64,000 nucleotides of DNA from Mycobacterium paraseoulense (GCF_010731655.1 NZ_AP022619.1:1922001-1986000), one strand, 5' to 3'. Positions 8,239-17,264 are shown, numbered from the stretch's first letter. The notes: a model not told the origin generated them from the letters alone. A program made the numbers and translations.

Positions 8239-9381
8239 ATGCGCCGCAACATCTTCGAGGAAGTTCACAATGATTTCCGGGCGACGGCACGCCGCTTCTT
8301 CGAACGCGAATGCGTGCCATACGTCGACGACTGGGAGCGCGACGGCAAGGTAAGCCGCGAAGCCTGGTTGGCCGCCGGCGAACACAGCCTGATCGGCTGG
8401 GAGTTCGACCCGAAGTACGGCGGGCTGGGCGTCAAGGACTTCCGCTTCAACCAGATCATCTCCGAAGAGATGTTCATGACCGGCTCGGTCGGTATCGGCC
8501 TCGGAGTGCAGAACGACATCCTGGTGCCGTATCTGGACCGACTCACCACGGAGGAACAGAAGGAGCGTTGGCTGCCGAAGTTCATCTCTGGCGAGTACAT
8601 CGGCTCGATCGCGATGTCCGAGCCCGGTGCCGGATCGGATCTGGCGGGCATCCAGTCCACGGCGCGCGACGACGGTGACCACTGGATCGTCAACGGGCAG
8701 AAGACCTTCATCAGCAACGGGCTGCAGTCGAAGCTGGTCTTGACCGCCGTCAAGACGGACCCGTCCGCGCGGCACAAGGGCATCAGCCTGTTGATGATCG
8801 AGGACGGGATGGAGGGTTTCACCCGGGGCCGCAAGCTCGACAAGATCGGCCAGTATTCCGCCGACACCGCGGAACTGTTCTTCGAGGACGTGCGGGTACC
8901 TAAGCAGAATCTGGTGGGCGAGCTGAACCGGGGCTTCTATCACCTCGTGTCGAACCTTCCCAGCGAGCGGGTAGGCGTCGCGTGCTATGCGTTGCCCGCG
9001 GCCCGCAGAGCGCTCGATCTGACCAAGGCGTACGCGTCGGAGCGCACGGCGTTCGGACAGCCGATCGGCACGTTCCAGGTGAACCGTCATTTCCTCGCCG
9101 AGATGCAGACGAAATTGGATGCGGCGCAGTGCTATCTGGACCAGTGCGTGCTGTCGGTAAACGACGGCACGCTCAGTGACGAGGACGCCGCCGGTCTGAA
9201 GTGGTGGACCTCGGAAGTGCAGTGGGAAATCGTCGACCGCTGCCTGCAATTGCACGGCGGCTACGGCTACGTCAACGAGTACGAGATCGCCCGGCTGTGG
9301 CGGGATTCCCGCGTCCAGCGGCTGTACGCAGGCACGACTGAGATCATGAAGGATCTGGTCGGCCGGGCGATGGGTTACTGA
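8239..9381 (+). CDS. Acyl-CoA dehydrogenase (FadE-like, long-chain type)
   Basis: A 380-residue acyl-CoA dehydrogenase starting at ATG 8239 after GAAGGA. Motifs: MSEPGAGSDLAGIQ near residue 129, FISNG near 157, and C-terminal QLHGGYGYVNEYEIARLWRD followed by LYAGTTEIMKDL. At the medium-chain enzyme's catalytic Glu position (YEGT) it has Ala (YAGT), as in long-chain and isovaleryl enzymes, where the base lies in helix G. A FadR-type regulator follows after 26 bases. The C-terminal part of this gene and the regulator are duplicated at 21500-22634, where the dehydrogenase copy is wrecked. Confidence 0.92.
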   Translation: MRRNIFEEVHNDFRATARRFFERECVPYVDDWERDGKVSREAWLAAGEHSLIGWEFDPKYGGLGVKDFRFNQIISEEMFMTGSVGIGLGVQNDILVPYLDRLTTEEQKERWLPKFISGEYIGSIAMSEPGAGSDLAGIQSTARDDGDHWIVNGQKTFISNGLQSKLVLTAVKTDPSARHKGISLLMIEDGMEGFTRGRKLDKIGQYSADTAELFFEDVRVPKQNLVGELNRGFYHLVSNLPSERVGVACYALPAARRALDLTKAYASERTAFGQPIGTFQVNRHFLAEMQTKLDAAQCYLDQCVLSVNDGTLSDEDAAGLKWWTSEVQWEIVDRCLQLHGGYGYVNEYEIARLWRDSRVQRLYAGTTEIMKDLVGRAMGY

Positions 9382-9407
9382 CTACTACGACAACGAAGGG
9401 GTGCGCC

Positions 9408-10148
9408 GTGGAGGTCACCAATCTTCGCGAGCCGAAGATGGCCGATCGGGTCGCCGCCATCCTTCGCAAGATGTTCATCGGAGGCGAACTCGCCGAGGGC
9501 ACGATGCTGCCGCCCGAATCGGAGCTCATGGAGCGCTTCGGCGTATCCCGACCCACGCTGCGGGAGGCATTCCGCGTCCTCGAGTCGGAGTCGTTGATTA
9601 CCATCCAGCGCGGCGTTCGCGGGGGTGCTCGGGTCACCCGGCCGCGGCGGGAGACGCTGGCACGGTACGCCGGCCTCATCCTCGAGTACGAGGGGGTCAC
9701 GCTCAAGGACGTTTACGACGCGCGCGTCGCACTCGAGGCGCCGATGGTCGTTCAGCTGGCCAAGGACCGCAAGTCGGAGGTCATCGCGGAACTCGAGGCG
9801 ATCATCGAGCGGGAGGCCGCGCTGACGCCAGGCACGGCGGCGATCGATACGCTGACCGACTTCCACGCGGCCATCGCCCGGTTGGCAGGCAACAAGACGT
9901 TGCAGATCATCAGCTCGATGCTGCACCACATCGTCGAGACCGCGAACCGCTCGCTTCAACCGACGGGAACCAGCCAGGCGGAGCAGGCGGTTCGCCGCTC
10001 GGCGAAGACGCATCGCATGTTGTTGGAGCTCATCAAGGCGGGCGAGGCCGACAAGGCCGGCGAACTGTGGCAGCGACACCTTCGCAAGGCCGAGGAGTTC
10101 GTCCTCAGCGGCTCGGAATCGTCGACCGTCGTCGACCTCCTCGAATAA
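9408..10148 (+). CDS. GntR-family regulator, FadR/FCD type (copy 1)
   Basis: A 246-residue regulator from a GTG start. The N-terminal winged helix (LPPESELMERFGVSRPTLRE near residues 33-52, then RGVRGGARVTRP) is GntR-type; the rest is an all-helical FCD ligand domain with the metal-site residues of the D-x3-H type (DARVALE, DFHAAIARLAGN, KTHRMLLELI). FCD regulators respond to organic acids or acyl-CoA. It is probably co-transcribed with the dehydrogenase upstream. A near-identical paralogue is at 21894. It is a candidate for binding the recurring class 1 dyads, though that is inference. Confidence 0.92.
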   Translation: MEVTNLREPKMADRVAAILRKMFIGGELAEGTMLPPESELMERFGVSRPTLREAFRVLESESLITIQRGVRGGARVTRPRRETLARYAGLILEYEGVTLKDVYDARVALEAPMVVQLAKDRKSEVIAELEAIIEREAALTPGTAAIDTLTDFHAAIARLAGNKTLQIISSMLHHIVETANRSLQPTGTSQAEQAVRRSAKTHRMLLELIKAGEADKAGELWQRHLRKAEEFVLSGSESSTVVDLLE

Positions 10149-10161
10149 ACCTGCCCACCTT

Positions 10162-10530
10162 CTACTTTCGTTCCGACCTACTACGGAAGGCCGCCACCCG
10201 CTCCTGGAACTGTGGAGTGGAGAACGACGTGTACTCCTCGGCCAGCGCATACTCCAGTATGCCCAGGGCCGCACGCGATAAATGCATGTTCATCGCCACC
10301 TTCGAGGCACGCAACGCCTGCGCTGGTAGCGCGGCAAGTCTCTCGCCCAGCGCTAGCGCCTCATCGAGCACGGCGTCGTCGGCGGCGATCATTGTGACCT
10401 TGCCCTCGATCAGCTTGTAGGCCTCGAACCGCTCCGCAAAACCGAGATCCTCGTAGCTGATCAACTCGACACCGCTGAAGCAGTCATGCACTTCGGCGAC
10501 GTCGATATCGCGCGGGGTGACGCCGGCCAT
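10162..10530 (-). pseudogene. Chimeric remnant: thiolase fragment fused to enoyl-CoA hydratase C-terminus
   Basis: One open frame of 122 codons joins two unrelated families. Residues 1-44 (AGVTPRDIDVAEVHDCFSG, YEDLGFAE, AYKLIEG) are an internal piece of an SCP-x/lipid-transfer thiolase around its catalytic His. From residue 45 (KVTMIAADDAVLDEALALGE) to the end it is the C-terminal helix bundle of an enoyl-CoA hydratase like that at 23994. Neither half has a complete active site. It lies convergent to the FadR gene, 13 bases apart, and reads as a deletion scar. Confidence 0.85.
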
Positions 10531-10592
10531 CTCCCCCGTTCCGGATCGGTGCGCCGCCGATATCCACCTGCATTCAGGTAGATTATTTGGCT

Positions 10593-11003
10593 ATGACAGC
10601 CCTGCCGCCGCCGTTGCGGATCGAGCCACGTTGGACGGACCTTGACCCGGTCGGACATGTCAACAACAACGTGTTCCTGGTCTACGCCGAAGAGGCGCGG
10701 GCACGCTATCTAATGGCCACGCTACCCGACGCGTGGGGACAGATCGTCGTCGTGCACAACGGCATCGACTACCACAGCTCAGTCGAGATCTCCGATGTCG
10801 TGTGCGTGACGTCGATAGTCGAATCCATCGGTACCTCCTCGTTGACGACGGTCAACGAGATCGCGACCGACGAAGGACGCAAATGCGCGACGGTCCGAAC
10901 GGTACAGGTCGTACTCCACTTAGACCGACGGGGTTCTCGTCCGTGGACTGAGGAGGAACGCGCGGCGCTGCTGACGCTCGTCGAGGACCCGGCGGATCGG
11001 TAG
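10593..11003 (+). CDS. 4-hydroxybenzoyl-CoA-type thioesterase (hot-dog fold)
   Basis: A 136-residue hot-dog protein with the 4HBT signature WTDLDPVGHVNNNVFLVYAEE near residues 12-32, the usual site of the catalytic Asp on the long helix approach. It would hydrolyse an acyl- or aryl-CoA thioester. The ATG at 10593 is preferred over the TTG two codons upstream. The FadD at 11008 starts four bases after its stop, so the ligase and thioesterase are one transcription unit, acting in opposite directions on CoA esters. Confidence 0.88.
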   Translation: MTALPPPLRIEPRWTDLDPVGHVNNNVFLVYAEEARARYLMATLPDAWGQIVVVHNGIDYHSSVEISDVVCVTSIVESIGTSSLTTVNEIATDEGRKCATVRTVQVVLHLDRRGSRPWTEEERAALLTLVEDPADR

Positions 11004-11007
11004 CACG

Positions 11008-12537
11008 ATGCAGATTCGCGCGCACACATCGTCGGCCAAACCGGCGATCGTGCTCGACCCGTCGGGGATTCGGTTGACTTTCGCAGAACTCGAGGCACGA
11101 GCGAACCGACTGGCGCACTACTGGCGCCGAAATGGATTGCGTGAGGGCGACACCATCGCGCTTGTCATGGAGAACAACGAGCACATGCACGCCGTGATGT
11201 GGTCGGCCCGGCGCGCCGGCCTCTATTACGTACCGGTGAACACGCACCTGACGCCCCCCGAAATGGGCTACATCCTGAGCAACAGCGAAGCCAAGGCGAT
11301 TGCGGGCTCGGCCGCGATGAGCGCACAGTGCGAACAGCTCGAGGAGTACCTGACCGACGTTCCGGCCCCGCTCAGATTGATGACCGGGACCACGCTACCC
11401 AATTGGGTCTCCTATCCTGAATGCGTTGCCGGTGAACCCGACACGCCTATTGCCGACGAGTTCGAAGGCGACCTACTGCAGTACTCGTCAGGGACTACCG
11501 GCCGACCCAAGGGTATTCGGCGGAAGTTGCCACATGTGGCGCCGTCGGTTGCGCCGAACGTGCTCACCCCGCTGCTTGACGCGGTGGGCATTACCGACCG
11601 GTCCGTCTACCTGAGCCCAGCCCCGCTCTACCACACCGCACCGTCAATGTGGTCGATGTGTGTGCAGACGCTCGGCGCGACCACCGTGGTACTGGAGAAG
11701 TTCGGCGCCGAGCAGGCACTGGCCTGCATCGAGCGCTACCGCATCACTCACGCGCAGTTCGTGCCGGCAATGTTCGTCCGGATGTTGAAGCTGCCGGCCG
11801 AGGTCCGCGACGCCTACGACCTGTCCAGTCTTGAGCGCGTTGTGCACGCCGCGGCGCCGTGCCCGCCCGAGATCAAGCGACAGATGATCGCTTGGTGGGG
11901 TCCGATCATCGACGAGTTCTACTCGTCTTCGGAGGGCGCGGGAATCACCTTCATCACCGCCGAGGAGTGGTTGCAGCATCCCGGCTCGGTGGGCCGCTCG
12001 CTAATGGGCACGGTTCACGTCCTCGGCGAGGACGGTAGCGAGTTGGCGGCCGGCCAGACCGGAGACATCTACTTCGAGGGCGGTTTCGCGTTCGACTATC
12101 TGCACGATCCCGTCAAAACCGCCGCGTCGCACAACCCGAACGGGTGGGCGACGGTCGGCGACGTCGGACACCTCGACGAGGACGGTTACCTCTATCTCAG
12201 CGATCGGCGCCACCACACCATCATCTCCGGGGGCGTCAACATCTACCCGCAGGAGGCTGAGAGCCTCCTCGTCAGCCACCCGCGCGTCGCCGACGCCGCC
12301 GTCTTCGGGATTCCCGACCCCGAGATGGGCCAACGGGTCGCCGCCGTGGTCGAAACAGTAGACCCCCTGCACACGACCGACGAGTTCGCCGACGAGTTGC
12401 TGGAATGGCTGCGAAGCCGGCTTGCGCACTTCAAGTGCCCGCGACAGATCCGCTTCGAGACCCGCCTGCCGCGCAGCGATGCGGGCAAGCTCTACAAGCA
12501 ATCTCTGATCGAGAAGTACAGCGGGCCCGCTGAATAG
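11008..12537 (+). CDS. Acyl-CoA synthetase, AMP-forming (FadD-like)
   Basis: A 509-residue ANL-family ligase with an intact P-loop YSSGTTGRPKGI near residue 162, A5-type YSSSEGAG near 308, VGDVGHLDEDGYLYLSDR near 381, and the catalytic lysine in DAGKLYK near 494. The N-terminus is short (starts directly at MQIRAHTSS) but the A1 region is present. The A5 motif has SSSEG rather than YGxTE, as in the FadD4 and bile-acid ligase group. Co-transcribed with the thioesterase upstream. Substrate unknown. Confidence 0.9.
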   Translation: MQIRAHTSSAKPAIVLDPSGIRLTFAELEARANRLAHYWRRNGLREGDTIALVMENNEHMHAVMWSARRAGLYYVPVNTHLTPPEMGYILSNSEAKAIAGSAAMSAQCEQLEEYLTDVPAPLRLMTGTTLPNWVSYPECVAGEPDTPIADEFEGDLLQYSSGTTGRPKGIRRKLPHVAPSVAPNVLTPLLDAVGITDRSVYLSPAPLYHTAPSMWSMCVQTLGATTVVLEKFGAEQALACIERYRITHAQFVPAMFVRMLKLPAEVRDAYDLSSLERVVHAAAPCPPEIKRQMIAWWGPIIDEFYSSSEGAGITFITAEEWLQHPGSVGRSLMGTVHVLGEDGSELAAGQTGDIYFEGGFAFDYLHDPVKTAASHNPNGWATVGDVGHLDEDGYLYLSDRRHHTIISGGVNIYPQEAESLLVSHPRVADAAVFGIPDPEMGQRVAAVVETVDPLHTTDEFADELLEWLRSRLAHFKCPRQIRFETRLPRSDAGKLYKQSLIEKYSGPAE

Positions 12538-13011
12538 GCGCACCACAACACAGGTATGCCGGCGGTGGCGCCCCACCGATGTGTCTGTGGCGCCGTTGCT
12601 GGCACGCCGCCATCTCTGCCCCGGTTGTCGCCCCCGCAAACGCACCGCGCGTTCGGGATTGCTTCTCCTACGGAACCGACACAATCGTTCGCGGGAGCAG
12701 AGATCACACCATTTGACACCTTGCAAAGGGATAATTATTGTACTGATAATGCAAGTGACCCGGATCACTCGTCGGGCTTTGTCGGCCAACCTCGGGATAC
12801 GCCATCGGAATTGGCCGCGCAGCGAGTGCGCGCCGCTGGCATGCGGGCAACGTTTTCGAGTGCCTTATCCCATTGTCGCTCAACGATGAATTCCGCGTCG
12901 TCACCGACCAGCTCGAAAGTTGGTGGCTGAACTGGCCAGCCGGCCGCTGGCGCCGACAATGCGGCCTGTGCGAGATGACGCATCAATCGGTCGAGGAACA
13001 GGAGCCAGGTT
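12538..13011. other. Gene-free stretch
   Basis: No convincing coding frame. It has an AT-rich island around 12713-12750 (TTGACA, then GATAATTATT and TGATAAT) that is promoter-like but without good -35/-10 spacing. GGAGCCAGG just before 13012 is the ribosome site of the LLM gene. Confidence 0.5.
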
Positions 13012-13947
13012 GTGAAGTTTCACGTTTTGTTGCCCGGCTGTGTCGACACGCCCGCGATCACACAGCCGTGGGAATCGACGCTTACGGGTGCCGACATCGT
13101 CCGTATCGCACAGGTTGCCGACGAGTGCGGGTTCGAGGGTCTTCTGATCCCAGAGCATTTCGTTGTCGCTGCCGACCACGCAGAGACGACGGGACGACAC
13201 TTTGTGCATTCGACCACCGCACAAGCGATCATGGCGGGCGCGACGAGGCGAATCAAACTTGGCTCGATGGTGACGATCTTGCCGTTACACAATCCAATCG
13301 TGCTTGCCAAGTCCTTGGCCACGCTGGACTGGCTGAGCGGCGGTCGCGCGGCCGTCACGGTGGGCTTGGGATGGCAGCCTGACGAGTACCGCGCAGTCGG
13401 TGTCCCCTGGGAGGAGCGCGGTGCGCGGGCAAACGAGTACCTGGCTGCGATATTCGAGTTGTGGCACAACCAAGCGCCGAGCTTCGACGGCAAGTATGTC
13501 AATTTTGCTGACATAACCTTTGAGCCCAAACCAATCCAAGAACCGCATCCGACGGTGTGGGTCGCCGGCGACGCCGATGCCGCACTGCGACGCGCAGCGC
13601 GATTCGGCGATGGGTGGGCGCCATGGTTGACGCCGCCAGGTCAGATACCCGAAAAGCTTGACCGTCTTCGGTCGTTCGCCGAGTTCGACGGTCGGCCGTT
13701 GACAGTGTTCTACTCACTGATGGCGCTGCTCATCGGTTTGGACGATACCGGCCATGTGCCCCTGGATGACCAGGCTTCGGTGTCGTCGGCCGAAACGCAG
13801 CGCGTCGTCGACGCTTGTGGGCAACTCGCCACCCTGGGCGTGACCGATACTTGGGTGCCGCCCGCCCCGGTGAGCGAACTGGGTGAGTACTTGGACTCGC
13901 TTCGCTGGCTGTCGGAGGAGGTAATCCCACAGCTCAGGGCGGCATGA
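13012..13947 (+). CDS. LLM-class flavin-dependent oxidoreductase, probably F420-dependent
   Basis: A 311-residue TIM-barrel protein of the luciferase-like monooxygenase family. It opens MKFHVLLPG; later GFEGLLIPEHF, IKLGSMVTILPLHNPIVLAKSLATLDWLSGGR, then GLGWQPDEYRAVGVPWEERG are the conserved barrel strands. Mycobacterial members of this subgroup usually use coenzyme F420. GTG start with AGGAG upstream. Monocistronic by spacing. The substrate could be a CoA-free ketone or enal of the surrounding pathway, but nothing in the sequence shows this. Confidence 0.88.
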   Translation: MKFHVLLPGCVDTPAITQPWESTLTGADIVRIAQVADECGFEGLLIPEHFVVAADHAETTGRHFVHSTTAQAIMAGATRRIKLGSMVTILPLHNPIVLAKSLATLDWLSGGRAAVTVGLGWQPDEYRAVGVPWEERGARANEYLAAIFELWHNQAPSFDGKYVNFADITFEPKPIQEPHPTVWVAGDADAALRRAARFGDGWAPWLTPPGQIPEKLDRLRSFAEFDGRPLTVFYSLMALLIGLDDTGHVPLDDQASVSSAETQRVVDACGQLATLGVTDTWVPPAPVSELGEYLDSLRWLSEEVIPQLRAA

Positions 13948-14233
13948 GGCGGCGGATCCCGTTTGGTTGACAGGCGAAGTGGTCGATTGTTCGGTGCGTG
14001 ACGACACAGAGGACAACGATGAGCCTTTGGCGTAGCTTGACCGGGCGCCTCGACGGCCACCCCGAATCGGGTGGTGTATCCCACTCGCACGCGATGGCGA
14101 AACGGAGCCTGACACCACCCGTTACCCACCGGTCGTCGGTTTGGCCGCCGGCGCAGACGGGGAACGCATCTGGGGCCAGGTCGCGTCGGCGCGCAGAGGC
14201 CGTTGCGCTGTCGTTGGCAGGGGCGTCGGCGTG

Positions 14234-14668
14234 ATGGAAAGGCGCGGCATAGATGCCCGGCGGGCGTGGGTGCGGCCACCAGCACTGAGGGCGAGGTTCG
14301 TCGCAAGGACTGCGGTCAACGCTCTCATTGCGTTACTCCGACTGCTGGATCCTTCTGCAAACGCTCGACTTTGGGCCGCGGGGCAGGCAGCGGATGCACC
14401 CGCACCCGCTGCGGCCACCAGTACCACCGTCCCAATCTACGGCGATCCAGCCATGACCGAGCTGATCAACACCCACCCGGATCTGCGCCACACTGTCGAC
14501 AGCTTCACCGACCTGCTGCTCGGCGCGCAAAAGAGCTGTTCTGATCTGACGCTACTCACCGCCGGAATCTACGGATGCGCAGCCGACGCCCGCCTGAGCG
14601 GAATCACCGACGACGACCTGCGCGACATGTTGCAGGATGTCGTCAAGAAGGTCACCGCAGCGCTATGA
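14234..14668 (+). CDS. Hypothetical protein, helix-rich
   Basis: An open frame of 144 codons from ATG 14234; the second half (from MTELINTHPDLRHTVDSF, 14453) has strong GC third positions and looks genuinely coding, while the first half is less convincing. The first part has a hydrophobic stretch (AVNALIALLRLLD) and an Ala/Pro linker; the last 70 residues are acidic and helical with two cysteines. No family recognised. The 286 bases upstream of 14234 show nothing else. The real start may be the internal ATG at 14453. Confidence 0.4.
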   Translation: MERRGIDARRAWVRPPALRARFVARTAVNALIALLRLLDPSANARLWAAGQAADAPAPAAATSTTVPIYGDPAMTELINTHPDLRHTVDSFTDLLLGAQKSCSDLTLLTAGIYGCAADARLSGITDDDLRDMLQDVVKKVTAAL

Positions 14669-14974
14669 GCTGCCGGCCGATGTAGGTGTGAGCAGGAAGT
14701 CGCGCCGTAATACCCCCGCAGCGGTCTCCCCCCTTTCGTTAATCTCAAGATCGGTACCGTGCTTTTGAGCCTCTTGGTCTAATGACCGGGCGCGCCAGCC
14801 CTGCGAGAACGTCGAAACTGAGGGTGTGTCCAGGGTTTCTCGCACTTGTCCTGCGCAACCTCAGTTTCGGCGTGAGTGGCGCAATGCGCAGAGTGGCTCA
14901 GGACACCTAGCTGACCGGCAATGGCGCCGAAGGTGAAGCTACTGCGGAGTACGGGACAAACTCCGCGCGATTGA
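14669..14974. other. Gene-free stretch with an 11-base inverted repeat
   Basis: No supported gene. CGAAACTGAGG at 14813-14823 is repeated inverted and exact (CCTCAGTTTCG) at 14859-14869 with a 35-base loop. There is no T-run, so it is not a classic terminator; it may be a relic of a mobile-element end. Confidence 0.5.
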
Positions 14975-15277
14975 CTAATCGCTGGCGGGCAGCGGTTTTG
15001 CCTCTTTGAGCGCCAGCGAAGTGTTGCCGACACTCAAGGCCCCGACTCCGGCCTTGGTGACCAGTACTTCGGCGCCAGCGTCGTCGACGTAGCGCTTGCC
15101 CATCGTGCTGCCGCCGGCGAAAGCCGGGTCCAGGTCGGCGTGCGGTGACTTCTCGGCGTCGAGGGACACCATCGGCAATCCCCCACACCGCAAGTCATCG
15201 AGACTGTCGGCGGACCGCACAACGATGACCTGTGTGTCGCATACCTGGCTCTGCAGCCGGGTTCCGTTCTTGATCAT
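14975..15277 (-). CDS. Small unknown protein paired with FadD (copy 2)
   Basis: A 100-residue paralogue of the protein at 2559-2876: same opening (MIKN, RLQSQVCDTQ, IVVRS), same middle (AFAGG, MGKRYV, GAEVLVT) and the same end (KEAKPLPASD). It has both Cys13 and a CGG motif at about residue 31. It begins 23 bases after the stop of the intact FadD, so ligase and small protein are one operon in both copies. No known domain; I infer an accessory role to the ligase from the conserved pairing only. Confidence 0.78.
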   Translation of the reverse strand: MIKNGTRLQSQVCDTQVIVVRSADSLDDLRCGGLPMVSLDAEKSPHADLDPAFAGGSTMGKRYVDDAGAEVLVTKAGVGALSVGNTSLALKEAKPLPASD

Positions 15278-15300
15278 GTGCAGCTCCTTGGTTTTCGTGA

Positions 15301-16800
15301 CTAATGCTGTTCAGCCGCAATCCGTAGACTTTCAACGATTTCGCGGCGGAGCACCTTGCCTGTCGCTGTTGTCGGCAAAACATCGCGGGTGACGATGCGG
15401 TCAGGGGTGCGTGACCCCCGTAGCGTCTTGCGAACGAACTCGCGCATCTCTTCGACATCCGGTTGCGCGCCCGGCTCGGGCACCACGATCGCGACGATGA
15501 TCTGCCCCCATTCCGGGTCATCCGCGCCGACCACCACCACCTCGTGGACGTCGGGATGCTCGACGAGCACGTCCTCGACCTCCGCAGGGGCGATGTTCTC
15601 ACCACCGCGGATGATGGTGTCGTCGGATCGGCCACCGATAAACAGATAGCCGTCGTCATCGAGCATCGCGCGGTCCCTGGTGGGAAACCAGCCGCCGTCA
15701 TCGAGCACCGAACCGATTCCTGTATATCGGCCCGATACCTGTGGCCCCCGTACGAACAACTCCCCCGTCTGACCGGGTGGGAGTACAGTGCCCGCCTCGT
15801 CGCGGATCTGGACCTCGATCCCGGGCACCGGCCTGCCGACTGACCCGAGCCGGCGCGCCACGGCCGCCTCCGTCGAGCCGTGGGCCGTGCGGTGGTCCTC
15901 CGGTGTGAGAACCGCGATGGTCGAGCTTGTTTCCGTGAGTCCGTATGCGTTGACCAGGCCCACATGCGGCAGCAGCTCCATGGTCTTACGGACCAGCGGT
16001 AGCCCAACCTTTGAGCCCCCGTACGCGAGAGTGCGCAGCGTCGGGAGATCCGTCGGGCTGGCCTCCAACTCGGCGATGATGCGGTCGAGCATCGTCGGCA
16101 CCACCGTCGCAGTCGTCACTCGCTCGTCGCGCACCAACTGTGACCATTCCCGCGGATCGAACTTACACAGGTAGACGATCCGTCGGCCTGCGTAGAGATT
16201 CGACAGCGCCGCACCAACGCCGGCGATGTGATAGGGCGGCACACACACCAGTGCCGCATCGTCGGCGTCAGCGGAACCGAATTCGACCGTGCCCGTGACG
16301 TAACCGGTCAGATTGCTGTGTGTCAACTCCACGGCCTTGGGCTGAGAAGTGGTACCTGAGGTGAACAAAACGATCGCCACATCATCGGGATCGGCGAACT
16401 CCTCAAGGGGTTCGCCCGCGCGAGCGGCTTCGATGAACTCCTCCGACGTCACCACCCGCTTACCCGCACCCGCGACCAGTTCCACATACGGCGGGTCCGC
16501 GACCACCAGCGGCGCCTGCAGACGTTCGATCAACTGCTGCAAACCGTCCGCGCTCAAACGGTAGTTCAACGGCGTGAACGGAACTGCGGCCCGCGCCGAC
16601 GAGAAGATCAGCAACGGCAGCGTGAGCCCGCCGGTGCCGACATAGGCCACGTGCTGAACGCCGGACGCGCCGATGACTCCGGCCCCCCCGCTCGCGAGCC
16701 GGCTCAACTCCGACGTGGTCAGCCGTGTACCACCGCCGACCACGGCCAGACGATTGGGATCGCCGGAAACGGCCATCTCCAGCAGTAGTGCAATGCTCAA
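15301..16800 (-). CDS. Acyl-CoA synthetase, AMP-forming (FadD-like, intact copy)
   Basis: A 499-residue ANL ligase, the intact paralogue of the pseudogene at 2873-3969. P-loop VLFTSGTTSQPKAVEL near residue 150 (TTSQPK in place of TTGxPK), A5 YGLTETSST near 282, RDRAMLDDDGYLFIGGRSDD near 377, GGENIAPAEVEDVLVEH, and the A10 lysine in TATGKVLRRE near 483. No ATG is available; the TTG at 16800 aligns with the GTG of the pseudogene. An operator-like site sits 22 bases upstream. Substrate unknown. Confidence 0.92.
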   Translation of the reverse strand: MSIALLLEMAVSGDPNRLAVVGGGTRLTTSELSRLASGGAGVIGASGVQHVAYVGTGGLTLPLLIFSSARAAVPFTPLNYRLSADGLQQLIERLQAPLVVADPPYVELVAGAGKRVVTSEEFIEAARAGEPLEEFADPDDVAIVLFTSGTTSQPKAVELTHSNLTGYVTGTVEFGSADADDAALVCVPPYHIAGVGAALSNLYAGRRIVYLCKFDPREWSQLVRDERVTTATVVPTMLDRIIAELEASPTDLPTLRTLAYGGSKVGLPLVRKTMELLPHVGLVNAYGLTETSSTIAVLTPEDHRTAHGSTEAAVARRLGSVGRPVPGIEVQIRDEAGTVLPPGQTGELFVRGPQVSGRYTGIGSVLDDGGWFPTRDRAMLDDDGYLFIGGRSDDTIIRGGENIAPAEVEDVLVEHPDVHEVVVVGADDPEWGQIIVAIVVPEPGAQPDVEEMREFVRKTLRGSRTPDRIVTRDVLPTTATGKVLRREIVESLRIAAEQH

Positions 16801-16821
16801 CGTTCTGACCCTTTCGAATCC

Positions 16822-16835
16822 GATATATAGTTATA
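16822..16835. promoter_or_regulatory. Operator-like AT-rich site, class 1 (GATATATAGTTATA)
   Basis: Lies 22 bases before the FadD start. The 15-mer GATATATAGTTATAG is identical to the one at 24811. Its complement, TATAACTATATATC, matches the 5959 dyad at 12 of 14 positions. Confidence 0.55.
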
Positions 16836-16876
16836 GACTTCCTGTCTGCAAGAGTCCAAACCGGACCGTCGAACGA

Positions 16877-17205
16877 GTACCACGAGCAGCACGTCAGAGA
16901 CCGCGATCATCGGCGTCGGGCTCCGTCCTTTCGGTCGCTACGAGGGCCGGTCTGCGGTGGAGATGGGCGCTGTTGCGATCGGCCGCGCGCTTCGCGATGT
17001 GGGTGTGCAGTGGTCGGATGTCGGCAGCCCATACGCAGGCAGCCTCGAAGGGGCTAATCACGAGGCGGTCACCGGACTGGTCGGAATGACTGGGGTGCCC
17101 GCGCATGCGACCCTGAGGGGTGCGCCACCGGCAACTATCTGCTCACCGTGGCCGCGTGGATTCGCACCGGCCGCGATGTCGCAGCGGGTAAGAGGGAATA
17201 GCCCG
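16877..17205 (+). pseudogene. Thiolase/lipid-transfer protein N-terminal remnant
   Basis: The plus strand reads SETAIIGVGLRPFGRYEGRS, then VEMGAVAIGRALRDVGVQW, AGSLEG and AVTGLVGMTGVP, the N-terminal domain of an SCP-x-type thiolase. The frame then shifts: CATGNYLLTVAAWIRTGRDVA, which holds the nucleophile Cys, appears in another frame from about 17128. The gene stops there. It is divergent from the FadD and shares its AT-rich promoter region, so an operon was lost here. Confidence 0.85.
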
Positions 17206-17264
17206 TCCGACGTTTTCGCCCAGCGCGCTTCCGCCAGCCGGGCGTCCCAGGCATGAGACGACCC

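Noticed and set aside
7287..8252. Antisense frame of 321 codons opposite the dehydrogenase partner gene
   Set aside because: Shadow of the plus-strand gene; low-complexity composition and no recognisable domain.
12713..12750. Sigma-70-type promoter in the gap before the LLM gene
   Set aside because: TTGACA is present but no -10 box lies at 16-18 bases; kept only as AT-rich DNA.
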